From assembly GCA_964017145.1 (NCBI GenBank), contig OZ024852.1, forward strand, positions 490,945 through 554,944: a stretch of 64,000 nt of DNA. Direction: 5' to 3'. The stretch comes from Agrocybe praecox. Its lineage: Eukaryota; Basidiomycota; Agaricomycetes; Agaricales; Agrocybaceae. Positions 1-12,141 of this stretch are shown in pieces. The notes beneath the pieces are model-generated. The model ran no database searches. It was not told the origin of the DNA and saw only the letters and a program-made list of their open reading frames with translations. Each line of letters starts with the position of its first letter. Positions within the stretch are counted from its first letter, which is position 1. A program made the translations under genes and the position numbers.

Positions 1-1612
1 GGAACTGGCTCGACTGAAGAAAAGTACGTCCAAATGCCATCCCTTTTATACGTTTTTTGGATGCCCATAAAGTGATATTACCTCTACATTACATGGACCT
101 GCTTACTACAATGCAAAGGACTCCTGTGCTCTACTCGGACGCCGTCGAAAGCTCAGCCGTTCCGGTCCTGTTTGCATCCAGCCAATGAGATGGCCCCGCT
201 GTTTAATCTGTCGAGTCAAAAAATCGGTGATAAAAAATTGACATTTTCTAATACATGATCTAATACGGATATCCTTTAGCACCGCCAAGTTCTTTGTGCA
301 ACGCGATTGGATTGGCTTCTTATTATCATTTCCCCACGTCAACGCCTGTCAGGGATCCGTGAGTATGGAGCCAAGATGTCGAACGCTCTTATTGGCCTTT
401 CGCCAATCACGGAGTGGACCTGGGGTGTGTGCCATCCAATTAACGTGTCGTTCACGCCTTCACGCCACTGTCTCTGAGGTACTACAGAGTATATATTGAG
501 CGGAATGAAGCCAATAGCAAGAATTCAACATTATCTATTGTGTATAACTTTGATTAAGTACGATGATGTTGTCTGTGTACTGATTAGAAAGAAGTTTCAT
601 CCGCGGTCGTAAGTCATGGACATATGAAACTCATGAAAATCTTTCCGAGAGGAAATTTCTTTATTGGTCGAGTCGTGTAAGAAGATGTCGGAATTTCTTG
701 TTGACAAAGATCAAAATTTACGAACATATGAGTATTGTCGTTCGACTCGTTCATGTTACTGCACACACGTGCTCTGGACCTTAATGTCTTCGAAGTATAG
801 TTCGCGGAATGCTACTAGCTATCTCGGGAGTTGAAAGATAAGTTTGGGTTACACAGCTCTTCCGTTTGATGCGTCTCGTCCAGCCACCTTAATCATACCT
901 CGAAACCCAAGATATTTGACGCATCAGGGGCTTTAGGTGGCATACTCTCAGAGTATTACTTCATATGAATACACTATATCACTTTGAAAAATCTTTCTTC
1001 ATAATGTTGGCCTACACTAATAGTAAGCTCGAGAAAATGCGAGTCGTATGGTCCAGACATCGGAAGTGTGGAAGCCGAGCAATTATATATGTTTTCCAAG
1101 GATCACTAGTGTCTGCTTCTCGAGAAAAGAACTCCGGGCGTTAAACATATTCCGTGCGATGCACGAGAAAAAACATACAAGTTCCCCGCAAACGGCTAGG
1201 CTCTGCTAGGCTACCGAACCCTGTGTAAAATTCCAATAAAATTTAGTTCCGCTTCGTTCAATGCCGTTGGCTATTAATGAATTTCTAAATATATAACTCG
1301 CAAACGATCGAGGTTTGCATGGCCAAGACTAGCTAAGATCGGCGCCTGAAATAGAAGTTTACACCGCCCAACTTTACTATACACTGTCTTTTTGGCTCAA
1401 ATACAAACGGCACTTTCAAAATATGTATTTTCCAGTTGGAGTAGACAGGATGTCTTATAGCACGGTTAACGGAAGATAAAATTTATCAAAATGTTCGCGG
1501 AAACTAAAGAACAAGCCAGCCTCATATTTATTTTCCTAAATTACAGCATCATATTCCAACGGCCTTTTGTAGAAGTTGATATCACCAATCCTAAGTTTGA
1601 AACAGCGGCTGT
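1..1612. other. Gene-free stretch at left edge
   Basis: AT-rich DNA with only short unconvincing ORFs on both strands and no recognisable domain, tRNA or repeat. The ORF at 1491-1784 on the plus strand lies antisense to the hydrophobin exons and is probably a shadow of them. Confidence 0.5.
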
Positions 1613-2140
1613 TCAAAGGTTGAGGTTGATTGGGGAGCATCCAAGAGCGATAATGCCGTTCTATAATGCACACAACGGATACATGAGTTACGATGTATTA
1701 TTTCAGACTGCAGACCACTTACGAAAGAGTTGTCGGTGCAGCAGACTGGTTGAGCGGAGCAAGAGTTCCCTGCGATTCCAATAGCGGTAATTGGGGAGCA
1801 AGTCACTGTTCATAGTAATGTCATTAACAGATCGTCCGGAATATTTTTAGGGGATAGTTTACTTACCTCCAACGAGGCCAGTAACAGTGCCGACGACGAC
1901 GCCCAAGAGACCGAGCAATCCAGCAATAGAGCTGGAGCTTGCCTATTTGAGGAAAGAAGAAACTTCAATTGCAATGGCCCATATAATTGAATAAATTCTG
2001 CTTACAGCTTGGGTGGAGTTACAGCACTGAAGCGAACCAGTGTTGCATTGGTTGGATGGAGCGTCGTTGCGGGGGATGGCATTGGCAGCCGCAAGGAGAG
2101 GGAGAGCGAGAACAAAGACGGAGGATGCACGAGCGAACAT
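1613..2140 (-). CDS. Class I hydrophobin, secreted
   Basis: Small secreted amphipathic protein that self-assembles at air-water interfaces and coats hyphae, spores or fruiting bodies. Four exons (2006-2140, 1867-1942, 1723-1805, 1613-1660, minus strand) join in frame to 113 residues. The start is the ATG at 2140, followed by an obvious signal peptide (MFARASSVFVLALPLLAAANA). The mature part has the eight-cysteine pattern C-CC-C-C-CC-C: QCNTGSLQCCNST, then VTCSPI, GNSC, VCCTDNSF, and the terminal GCSPINLNL that is typical of basidiomycete class I hydrophobins. A Gly/Val/Leu-rich stretch separates the second and third cysteine groups. All introns are GT-AG. The gene stands alone, with a TATA box about 95 bp upstream of the ATG. 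It appears intact. The family call is firm; which developmental stage uses it cannot be told. Confidence 0.93.
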
Positions 2141-2234
2141 CTTGTAGTAGTAAAAAAGGTTGCTTGGAGAATTTGGAGGTAAGTAAAACTGGGTTGTTTA
2201 CTGAGCTGAAGAATCGACCCCCCCATCGAAGCCC

Positions 2235-2242
2235 TTTTTATA
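2235..2242 (-). promoter_or_regulatory. TATA box of the hydrophobin gene
   Basis: The minus strand reads TATAAAAA here, about 95 bp upstream of the hydrophobin ATG. That fits a strongly expressed fungal structural gene. It is inferred from motif and position only. Confidence 0.5.
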
Positions 2243-4218
2243 CAGTTTATTCCAATGTTTTTTTAGCATTCGACTCGCAAAAGTGGTTAGACGAGGTACC
2301 GACACTATACATACATTCAGCACGTGATATCTAAATTTAAAGCTGGGTACTTATATATTTTATTTATCTCTGAGAAGAACTGTCAGTTGTCATAATTCGT
2401 AAGTGAAATGTGAGAAAATATGCAGATGTCGGACAGATTTGTTTCCAGAACTTCCGTTCATCATATCATCGAGGCGTTTTGTATGTTAAAATCCTGTGCG
2501 ATTGGTTCTTTCTTTTTCCGCCGCCTATTGGCCACACAGATATTTAATATATCCATACAGTGCCGGTCACCACCTCCCTGATAACTCCAGTTCGGCACAA
2601 GAAATTTTCTGTAGATTTTTTCCTATTTTATTTGGGGAGAAACCCATCTAAAAAAACGCAATTTCCGTCGAGTTCCCATTTTTTTCCCCACGGTATTTCA
2701 CTTTCTTGAGCGAGAAAAAATAAATCCGGTTCCAAAACGGAATTGTTTTAAGTTGACTGGACAGAAAATGTTGAAATTCGCGTGCTTTTTGAAGAAATGC
2801 CTTGCCGCCCGTTCCGATAACTTGCCTAATTAGACAGCTAGTATCTTCCAATTAGGATGTACCTAACCCTAGGATTGGGTTTATTTTACTTTTTCGGGGG
2901 TCGAAATGTTCAAATCATGTCCAATCAACACAAAAATCACACTGTTGATCACTCAGGATGACGAGACCTCGTCATTCTGAGCACATCTAGGCAGTTTTCA
3001 GGAAAATTGGGGTGCCGGAGGAAATGTAGTTTTTAATAGTATGTTTTGGTTTGCTTACTGCCAAATCACTGTCAGTGAGCGCGAGGTGGTGACGCGCACT
3101 GTACGTCCAATTCATTTCATACACTCATGTCGCCTGCGATTGGATATCGTTGACGGTGCGCGAATATGACGCAGTTGAACCTCCATCCATTCCACCTGCC
3201 GTCATAGGCAAGTCCATTTTGCTTGGTCACCCAAAGGATATATAGTTAGGCCGAACAGAGATCGTAGGAGCGCGGCCAATGAGCGTTCGTTCGAAGGAAG
3301 GTCCATTTTTTAATTTGCTAAAGTAGTAAAACAACCATGTTGAAGTGGTGCACATATACATCTATTTCGAGGCAGACGGCAACATCATTGTTGGCCCAGC
3401 CAATTACAAGCATATTACTTACTCAAGTTTTGCCGTAACTCTCGGCTTGGAAATCATGAATCACCAACAACATCATCCCCTTAGACAGGCCGTCAGAAAT
3501 TTTAAAGGTGGTTGACATCTATCAATCATGATTATGTCTAATTCGGTTTCTATGCTTACACCCACTTGAGTAAATATTTTCCACGAATCAGCGGTAGAAC
3601 GGAGGTGGTTCAACTCACACGCAGCTTCGTGTGGGACCAAATATGTCAGTTAAATTCTCCATTGTGATTAGTTCTTCAAGTTTTCTGCACGATGGCAGCC
3701 CAGTCTGCTGAGCATCGAGCACCCCGACTTAATGGATAAGTACAATGTAGCGGAGCCAGGAAATGGGTTATGTTAGTAATCTTGCTATGTTTGCTAATAT
3801 ATTTTTACCTTCATTTATATAAAACTTGCGTAAAACCCTCTGTACATTACTCTTGTATAGTAGCTTATCATTCGAATAATAGAACGCAGCTCATGGTTCC
3901 CAGATATATAGCTATTATCATATAACATACAAGTACAAAAGCCATCGTGGAGGTAGTAAGTAAGTAGCATTATCGGGAGCTGTCTTATACCCTCTAAGGG
4001 CATGCCTACCCGTCCCCTTGTACTTGAAAATCGGTCGGACCAAGAAGACAAGGGTGTATTCGTGCATCCAGAGAAAGTATCTACCGTCTTCAGTACACGA
4101 AGTTAATCTAAATACAGTACTAACCCGGGCTTGCCGCCGGCGCCGAAAATCAATTTAAAAATCAATGAATTTTCTGTGCAGATGTTCGCAAACCTTGCTA
4201 TTGTTTAAATGTTCGGAT
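2243..4218. other. Long intergenic stretch
   Basis: No convincing gene. Contents are scattered short ORFs, several CCAAT-like motifs, and one near-perfect 13-bp-arm palindrome at 2953-2980, listed separately. Confidence 0.5.
2953..2980. repeat. Near-perfect inverted repeat (hairpin)
   Basis: Two 13-nt arms (2953-2965 and 2968-2980) are complementary apart from one mismatch, with a 2-nt centre. It lies in gene-free DNA with no adjacent coding region. It could be a regulatory palindrome or chance. Confidence 0.5.
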
Positions 4219-4800
4219 TCATTGACCTTTATGAACTAATAGAAAATTCGATGATATCTCTAAATCTTCCGCAGTCATCCGACTAGGAGAGAACATAGAT
4301 TCGACGACATCCCAACAATCAAAGACGCACCTCACTGGACGAACAAGTCGATAATCTCCCACCATTTTCTGGACAAATGACCACGGTAATTGTACTCCAT
4401 CCCCAGCGGAAAAGACAACGGAGGTAGTAGGCATAAATTTGGCGACGCCTCGTATCGGTATCCGCGGTAAGTACTCGAGTACGTATGTATTTCTAGACTC
4501 TAGAGCACACCGCGTAAAACTTGTCAGCCAAGAAGTCGGTCCAAGAAAAGCGCTCGCCTCGCGCTCGCTCATCCCAATGCCTTTGATCCCATAGTGACCC
4601 CTTCTGCAAGGACTTGGAGGAACTACAAGAGGCCCGCGATCGACGTCGGTGCGGGGGTTCGGAGTGTAATTATTAGACTGGGCGTCCCGAATATATTCTC
4701 TCTCCGGAACATGTTCGATACCCAGAATCATACGATAACTGGCTGGCCACAATCCTGGAGCCCCATTCGTAGCGGAGCCACAAATTAAAACCCCTCGCAC
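4219..4800 (-). CDS. Hypothetical protein, start unresolved
   Basis: An open frame of 193 codons on the minus strand. I do not recognise the family. The composition looks protein-like (PTTSVVFSAGDGVQLPW, then RPVRCVFDCWDVVESMFS). The first codon of the frame as delimited is GTG, not ATG, so a 5' exon should exist. An ATG at 4936 is followed after nine codons by a good donor (GTGAGT), but joining it to the nearest acceptor gives the wrong phase. It may be a real gene with an exon I could not place, a decayed gene, or chance. No neighbour suggests a role. Confidence 0.3.
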   Translation of the reverse strand: MRGVLICGSATNGAPGLWPASYRMILGIEHVPEREYIRDAQSNNYTPNPRTDVDRGPLVVPPSPCRRGHYGIKGIGMSEREASAFLGPTSWLTSFTRCALESRNTYVLEYLPRIPIRGVAKFMPTTSVVFSAGDGVQLPWSFVQKMVGDYRLVRPVRCVFDCWDVVESMFSPSRMTAEDLEISSNFLLVHKGQ

Positions 4801-4936
4801 ATGGATTCCGAGGGTTCTTTGGGCCCCCAGAAATCAGAATCAGGAACACAACAGAATATTTACCGACATAAGCGCAAGAAAAGCCAACCAACCAACCAAA
4901 CTCACTCACCTTCATCAAACCAGTGTTGCTAGACAT

Positions 4937-5514
4937 TATTGATGCTCCACATGAGAAATCGTATTATATTCTGCGAAAAACGTTGTTCAGTGCGGCACGT
5001 TAACAATCTAGAGCGTACTAGACACAGGGGAAGAAGCTGGTAACTTCCAGACTTCACTAGAAGCATCGACCAGGGACACATCGAGTCTCGACGAGGGGGA
5101 GCTATTATCAGAGTGCACCGCAGTGAAAGACACGGTGATACAGAGAATTGCGGCGGGCAGTGTTTTGTATTGCATCTTTTTTTCAAACAGTAATCAACAA
5201 TGTAATGACAGTGGCGGAGATTGATTGAAGTCCTGGAAATAATAAGGGACTTGATTACCAAACAATTTAACTGAAGGGAAACTCCCTTTTTTTTTTAGGA
5301 CAATTTAATTTTGGAAAACATCGATCTCGGCGAGAAGCGAAGGTTATCTCTTATATATATCATAGCTTGTAATGGATCGAGACGCAGATCTTTTAATTCG
5401 GAAATATTTTCTATGGTCGTCGGGGAAGAGCAGGAACTGTTCAACGGCACCAACAAGCGAAAAGAGAAAAAAAAAAGTAAATTTGACTAGTATGATCTCT
5501 GATACATGTGTTGC
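4937..5514. other. Intergenic, nothing recognised
   Basis: Short ORFs only, with a poly-T run near 5287-5297. No supported gene. Confidence 0.4.
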
Positions 5515-7178
5515 TTATCCCCTCCAATAGTTGGGCTTCGTGAAGGGCATCGGGGTAATGACGGCCTTACGTAGCTGTTTGCGTACCTCGACTTGGATTT
5601 CAGTGCCCTTCTTGTGCCAGCCAGACTTGATATATCCCATAGCAATATTTTTACCAAAAGTGGGGGATGGTATTCCAGACGTGACAACACCTGGAAAGAA
5701 AGCGACAGACAAGGTCAAATTAATGAAATACGTGTTTCTGATTTTGATAGAACATACCGATTTCTTCACGTTCAAGTGGAGCGAATATTTTGGCACCCTC
5801 TGTGATTGTTGTTAGCGATGAGAGTCCGAGCCTCACAAAGAGCGACTTACGACGCGCCGGAGCGCCTTCCACAATTAGGCCTACCCGTCTCCTAGTCGGT
5901 CCTTCTTTCAATTGTTTCTGGATAGTCTCTGCACCAATAAAGCCGCCTTTATCCCTGCGATCTTTGCCTGCACATGGTTGACATATTAGTCACTGATGGT
6001 GGCTCACCTGTAGAGCTCACCTATCACCCATGACAATCCTGCTTCGACTGGGGTAGTGGTTTCGTCTAAATCATTGCCGTAAAGACACATGCCAGCCTCG
6101 AGGCGGAGAGAATCGCGGGCTCCAAGACCAATCAGCTGTACTGGTGGCTTGGAGAGGAGTTTAGCGACCTCCACTGTTTGTGATGGAGGGATAGAAATCT
6201 AGGATGAATTTCAAATTCAGATTCATTGCTAGAAAGTTGAAGCGCCTTACTTCGAAGCCATCTTCTCCAGTGTAGCCACCACGAGCAACGTGGAGATTGA
6301 AACCCTCAATCGGGACAAATGCAGACGATCCAAAGGTCAGTTGGCGAAGGTCAAATGATGTTAAGTTTTGTAAGTATGACGCAGCTTCTGGACCTAAAGA
6401 CGGGAATTATGAGTCGATGACGGTCAATCGCAACTGCGGAGTGTTTACCTTGGATGGCCAGAAGACCCCAATTTTCCAAGACCTCATGCTCTACGGGACC
6501 TTCTCGCCCTGTTTCGCTTTCATTCCACTCCTTTAGTTTCTGTCCGAACCATGCTAGATCTTCGTTGCGCCGACCCGCATTTGTGACGACATAGTAAGCA
6601 TCTGAGGCATGCTTCGTAATTATTGTATCATCTATGATGCCACCGTTTTCATTCAGCAACACGGATAAAGTTGAACCATAGGGCTTCAAAGTATTGAGCG
6701 AGGAAGGTGTTAACCATTCCAAAAATTCCGTGGCCGTCTTTCCCCGGAAACTAAGAAAAAAACAAAGCTAAAGAAATGTTATCTCATGGTAGAATTAGAC
6801 TGCGTACTTGGACTGGACCATATGTCCAACATCGAAAATACCAACGCTCTTCCTAACATGATTATGGCTGGCAACTAGACAAGTTGAATGAAGGCTGTTC
6901 GCCGCGACATCGTGCGAAGCCACCTACTTTGCCCAATTTCTCCGTATGATAAAGGCATGGAATACCCGGCGAAAGGCACCATTTTTGCACCGTTCTCGAC
7001 GTGAAAATCATAGAGACCTGTGCGCCTCAGCTGTCAGAAACCCCGAAGAGCGTCAATCCCATCAGAATGCAACGAGAAAACCATGGTACTTTACCGCTTC
7101 CGAAGAGCTCGCATAGCCCCTAATAAAAGATCTGTGCACGGTGCCTCTCAAGGCAGAAAATGCGCGAAGGACAGTCAT
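5515..7178 (-). CDS. GCV1: Aminomethyltransferase, glycine cleavage T protein, mitochondrial
   Basis: T protein of the mitochondrial glycine cleavage complex. It takes the aminomethyl group from lipoylated H protein, releases ammonia and makes 5,10-methylene-tetrahydrofolate. The ATG at 7178 opens a 28-codon exon (7095-7178) with an Arg/Ser-rich mitochondrial presequence ([18 protein letters not shown]). Later exons carry [50 protein letters not shown], then [12 protein letters not shown] and [20 protein letters not shown] followed by [10 protein letters not shown]. These are GcvT folate-site and core signatures. The C-terminus carries [20 protein letters not shown] and ends in NYWRG at 5515. 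The product is roughly 400 residues, normal for the family. It lies divergent to coronin across 1.3 kb. No break was seen; some exon borders were placed by eye. Confidence 0.93.
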
Positions 7179-8451
7179 TATGACTGTCGGTGAAGGAAGC
7201 TCGGGAGGAAGCCAATCTGGCTGCTCGGGGCGGAGATTGAGGCTGTTAGGTTAGGGTCATCCGTCGGGTGAATTATCGAACCATCCTTCTTGTTCCCTCC
7301 CATACAGGTCTTTATTCTACCAGATTAGCCCAAATCTACGGATTCATCTACTCAGGCCTTTGTATGTCCTGCAAAACACGAAAAGAATAGTTGACCCCTG
7401 CGACCATGGTTCTTTCCATTTCCCTCCTCCAGCGCTCAAGATATGCAGATGTCTAAATTTTCTATTGCACATCTCCTGACAGCGAAGGGTCTTAATGACA
7501 AGAAATTCTTTGACAACTGCCGACTGAATCGGTTGAAGTTCGGTTGCAAATCAACTGGTTAGCTCTATGCTGGTACAATTGGACATAGCTTTCGGAGAAG
7601 TTGTAAAGCCTCTTGATTGAAATGGATGCTCGTCGTTATTGAGGTGAAGAACTTGGTGGACCTTATGGTGCTGCAATGTATCCGTGGACGATGGCAGGCT
7701 CTTCTGTGGCTTCACCTCGAGTTGAACTGCTGGAATCACATCTCGCCTCATCGAGGTTTGCATTCCCAACGCATCTACTCAAGCCTTGTCTGCAAAGCGT
7801 GGTTTCTTCTAAATCGCAGGTCAAGCTCACCGAGAAAATTTTACTGGTCTCTCCTGACCTGCTAAGATGATAAGTGATAACCCAAGTGCTCCCAGTCTCG
7901 AAAGTTTCGTCCTATACTATCTGTTATAATACGACCTTCAAGCTATTGACAATCCCAGTCGACGTTCTTGAAGCAGTTTTCTTCCTTTATTGACCTATTT
8001 CCGACTACCGAAGGCGTGCTTGAGTGATGATATTCATCAATCTATCTTCCACCCCGACAGGTCCTTAGGCCTTGTCCCCTATATTTCATGCCATGTTTGC
8101 GCGCTTATTCTTTCCAGAATGATTTTGAATTGATTTTGACTTAGTAACTTGGCCAACCTTGCCCATTGTGACTCTATCCCTTTCGGGCAGTTTTACAGAC
8201 CTTGAGCATTTGTATATATGTAAAAATCTTCCTAAAACATGTTACCTTGAACTCGGAAACCTACGATGCAAGCGATAAACGCGGTCCTTGAAGTCGTTGC
8301 AGTGACCCTAACCTTAACGTGATCATCGCTTGGTGTCACCACAGCATCTCCTCGTAGATAAACCTCAACGACCATCACCAGGGGCAGAGTATCCCTTTAT
8401 TCCTTTAACACTGTTCTCTGGACAATATTTCTCTATCATAACGTCTGAGAT
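7179..8451. other. Intergenic between GCV1 and coronin
   Basis: Divergent 1.27-kb spacer expected to hold both promoters. A few 60-80-codon ORFs overlap at 7551-7870 on both strands, but none shows a domain or clear splice pattern. Confidence 0.4.
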
Positions 8452-10368
8452 ATGTCTCGCTTTGTCCGAGCCTCAAAATACCGGTAAGAGCGCGCGTAAT
8501 GCACACAGGAGAAATATCTAATCGCATACCATCTAGCCACGTCTTTGGACAACCTGCCAAGAAGGAACATGGACTAGAGAATGTCAAAGTCACTAATAGT
8601 GCGTGGGACACCAATATCATCTCTGCTTCTGGGGTACGTGGCGCCTGCGTTGTCGATTGCACGCTAGTGACCCTATTTCGACGTTGCTGATGGTTAGTTA
8701 ATCGTTTAGGAATACATTAGCGTGAACTGGAACGCGTCCGGAGGAGGGGCCTTTGCAATCCTTCCTTTACCTTCACCATTCCAGCCTATACCAGGTCTTC
8801 AACACAAATTGCCCGAAAACCTCCCCCTGGCGCGTAGCCATACTGCTGCGGTCCTCGACACGGATTGGTCTCCTCACAATGACTCTATCGTTGCTTCGGG
8901 CGGTGAAGATGGAAAGATTATGATCTGGAAAGTTGAACCTTCCATGTTCGAAGGCTGGGGCCAAGAGGGCTGGGTACCACAGGATTTCGACCCTGTTCTC
9001 CGCATTGACGGGTCTCCTCGCAAGATTGGACAAGTCTTGTTCCACCCTACTGCAGCGAATGTCCTGGCTAGCTCTTCGGGAGAGTACACTGTGAAACTGT
9101 GGGATCTTGCCAGCCCTGAGGAAGCCAGGTCCGTCTTATCAGGACATGGTGATATCGTGCAAAGCATGGCCTTCAACAGCACCGGTACCCTCCTGGCAAC
9201 CACTTGTAGGGACAGGAAACTCCGACTTTTCGATCCTCGTGTGGGCGGCGAAGCTGTGAGGGTTAATGACGGACACAGTGGCATTAAAGGATCTCGTGTG
9301 ACTTGGATGGGTGACATGGACAAAATCGCTACGACTGGATTTAGTAAAATGTCGGATCGACAGGTTGCGATTTGGGAGACTGGAGGTCTTACCAACGTCA
9401 AGACTATCTCTTTGGACCAGTCAGCTGGTGTTGTTATGCCATTTTGGACAGACAATAATATTTTGTTCCTTGCTGGTAAAGGGTGTGTAGTTTCTGTTAA
9501 CGTGTCTTTCGCAGCTAATGGTTGGTAGTGATGGAAACATTCGTTATTATGAGTACGAGTCAGACTCGCTATTTGCTCTTTCTGAGCACAAATCTTCTGA
9601 ACCCCAACGTGGCATGTGCTTCCTTCCAAGACGATCTCTCAACGTCAGCGACTGTGAAATCGCACGCGCCTACAAAGTTCACGGGTCGTCTATCGAGCCT
9701 ATCGCCTTCATTGTTCCCCGAAAGGCGAGTTTTCATCGATCTATTATCAAAAGAAATTTATATTGACCTTTCTCTCGTTTCTTCTACAGGCCGACTCATT
9801 CCAATCTGATATCTTCCCTCCGGCTCCATCTATCGAGCCCTCTCTCAGTGCTTCAGAATTCTTCAGCGGAAAAGTTGCTCCTCGTAAACTCGTCAGTCTC
9901 GCCGATGGATCTAGTGTCGCCGGTTCCAAGCCCAGCGCTGTTCCAACTTCCGTCGCTGCTACTCCTGCCCCTATCACACCTTCCATTTCTTCGCCTGCTC
10001 CCACGCCTATCCAGCCAACCAGGTCGTTCAGCGCATCAGCGCCTTCTCCAGCAGTCTCATTGCCCCCTCCTTCGGCATATATCCCCGAGCCATCCCCGGT
10101 GCTCGAAGCCAGGACACCATCGCGCTCACAAACTATTGATCCTCAGGTATGTTCGTTCAATTTAGCCCCGTCATTTGGTGATGCTCTTTCTATTCATCTC
10201 ACTCTTTTCTTTGTTTCCCTTATCTACCAGGATGACCTTCGCGCAGAGAATACGAGACTTGAAAGCGAGCTGCGCGAAGCTAGGGAGAAAATCAGGAATC
10301 TCGAGCTGCAAGTTGAGACCATCCGAGCTAACGCACGTAAAGCCGCCCAGGCTTTGTTGGATGGATAG
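8452..10368 (+). CDS. CRN1: Coronin, actin-binding WD40 protein
   Basis: Coronin binds F-actin and Arp2/3 and acts in cortical actin patches and endocytosis. Six exons (8452-8483, 8537-8633, 8710-9482, 9529-9724, 9790-10146, 10231-10368) join in frame to 530 residues. The N-terminus has the coronin signature (MSRFVRASKYRHVFG, then NAWDTN-like SAWDTNIISASG and VNWNASGGGAF). WD40 repeats follow (DTDWSPHNDSIVASGGEDG; SSSGEYTVKLWDL; CRDRKLRLFDPRVGG), then LAGKGDGNIRYYEY and the coronin-type PRRSLNVSDCEIARAYK. A Pro/Ser/Ala-rich linker (about residues 370-470) leads to a C-terminal coiled coil (about 485-530) expected to oligomerise. The fourth intron appears to begin GC rather than GT. Family length is normal. 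Confidence 0.95.
9725..9789 (+). other. GC-AG intron in coronin
   Basis: The reading frame needs a junction between VPRK and ADSFQSD. The only donor that keeps phase is AAG|GCGAGT, and the acceptor is TACAG. The nearby GT at 9729 would shift the frame. This is therefore a non-canonical GC-AG intron of 65 nt, inferred from frame and homology. Confidence 0.7.
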
Positions 10369-11302
10369 ATGTAATCAGTATAAATATCAGGTTGGTGAAG
10401 AAAAAAAATGTACATGACGCGGAGGGAGGAGGAAGGTCTTCTTGGATTCTATTCATCTTTTGTACATCCTTTGATCGGAATGAAGCTTGTTTGATTTTTT
10501 TTTCTTGTCCTGCTTTCTGTATGTGTATTGTGCTAGATTTGTTGTGCTTCTATCATCGACCAACACAACTTGCACGCCGATAATCGTACTTGAAACTACA
10601 ACGGCCCTGTCTGGTGTAATACTAGAAGCCAAAACTTGGAGACATTGATAGTTGCGCTAATGTCGCTCTATCTCTTCACAGAGGTAGGCTGGTAGTTGCC
10701 ATGATGGTAGTGAGATGGCCCACATATCGCCGTTGCATTATGTGAGTCTTTTCGCCCTCGAACGTGAATTAAAATATCTACCCTCGCAAATTAATGGGAG
10801 AACCCTTTGTCCTATCTATGACAGTTCCATTCTGCTCGATAAGGGAGATGATTATAGCGTTACGACTGCGGTACACGAAATGCGTTGGATGCAGCGACAA
10901 ATTTTAGATACTTCAAATGTACGCAGCACGAATGACATATGTTTTCTGTATGCTTTATTCATCTGTTGATCCTCTTATATTTACTATGCACGATGAGATG
11001 TAGGAAATCTTATCGATATCTTGCCAATCCTTTAAAATAGAATAATCTTCCTGACCTAAAAATAAGATTATAGTAGATTAGGCTTGTCCTATTGAATCTT
11101 CTGAGTAACCATCGTTTCTATCCCAGTCCTACGGTTCGAGCACACTTGAAGCCTTTGTATATTCGATACCAATGTTCTTTAATAACAGTCGTGCGTATCC
11201 AATTTACCTTCAATCAGCCCGATTTGACATGTGTCCAAGAGGTAGCTAAGTTTATATTCGTATAAAATAAATAAGAGTACAATATTTTAGATGCACAGGA
11301 CT
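10369..11302. other. Intergenic between convergent genes
   Basis: 3' flanks of coronin and of the minus-strand flavodoxin gene. An 84-codon ORF at 10715-10969 (plus) has no recognisable feature and is not called as a gene. Confidence 0.4.
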
Positions 11303-12141
11303 TTAATTCTTCTGGACCTTGGAAATAATTTTCCAGAATGCTTGGCCTTGAGTAGTGGCGACTTCAAGTTCTAGAGGAGAAGGCTGACGAGCACCGCCAG
11401 GGCCAGCGATGGTTCCTGCACCCCAAGGAGATCCTAGAAAGAGATATGAACAGTGAACTAACATAAATTCTGCCTAAAGGTACGTACCTCCATGAACTTC
11501 TTCTACATTTGATAGTTGACCGAAAGTATGGGAGTAACCCAAAGGAACGTAGATGATTCCATGATGAGTCAAAGTAGAAAGACTGGTGAGAACAGTGGTT
11601 TCTTGTCCTCCACCGAGTCCAGCAGTGGAAACGAAGAAGCCAGCGTATTTGCCAGCAAGAGCACCCTTTGCCCACAACTGTCCAGTCGCGTCCCAGAAGG
11701 TCTTTGTGGTGGGGCAGGAGAATTAACTTTTTTTGAACTATCGGAGATATTTCGCTACATACCTTCCATTGGGCAGGCATGGCTCCGTAACGGGTTGGGA
11801 CACCGAACAAAAAGGCATCGTATTGGGTAAGGGTCTCGGCAGTGGCGATAGGGAAGTCTGGTTTAGCTGGAGCATACATCTTGGTCAAAACTTCCTCTGG
11901 AAGGGTTTCAGGAACTCTACAAGAATTCGATTAGTGTGTCGGTCGTTGTGAATCATAATTTCCAGACGCACTGATAAATGGTGGCATTTCCTCCAGCAGC
12001 TTCAATACCATCCCTCACAGCTTTGGCCACTGAGAATCCAGGCGTTAATATGTTATATGGGCGGGAAATTCACTAAAACTAACGGGTGGCGATGTGGCCG
12101 TACATCGAGTAGATAACGATAGCGACTTTAGGAGCAGACAT
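11303..12141 (-). CDS. Flavodoxin-like NAD(P)H:quinone reductase (copy 1)
   Basis: FMN-dependent quinone reductase of the WrbA/Pst2 family. It reduces quinones by two electrons, avoiding semiquinone radicals, and includes the benzoquinone reductases of wood-decay fungi. Start is the ATG at 12141 ([21 protein letters not shown], the phosphate-binding flavodoxin loop). Later exons give the [14 protein letters not shown] flavin loop, [28 protein letters not shown], and [12 protein letters not shown]. The end is KVQKN at 11303. About 205 residues over five or so exons, typical for the family. A TATA box lies about 85 bp upstream. It faces a paralogue at 13236-14094 head to head, with similar motifs and likely shared intron positions. 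No sign of decay. Confidence 0.93.

Noticed and set aside
1491..1784. 97-codon plus-strand ORF
   Set aside because: Lies antisense to the hydrophobin exons and shows no features of its own.
7551..7870. Overlapping ORFs on both strands between GCV1 and coronin
   Set aside because: Equal open frames on both strands and no family resemblance.
8874..9629. 251-codon minus-strand ORF
   Set aside because: Antisense shadow of the coronin exons.
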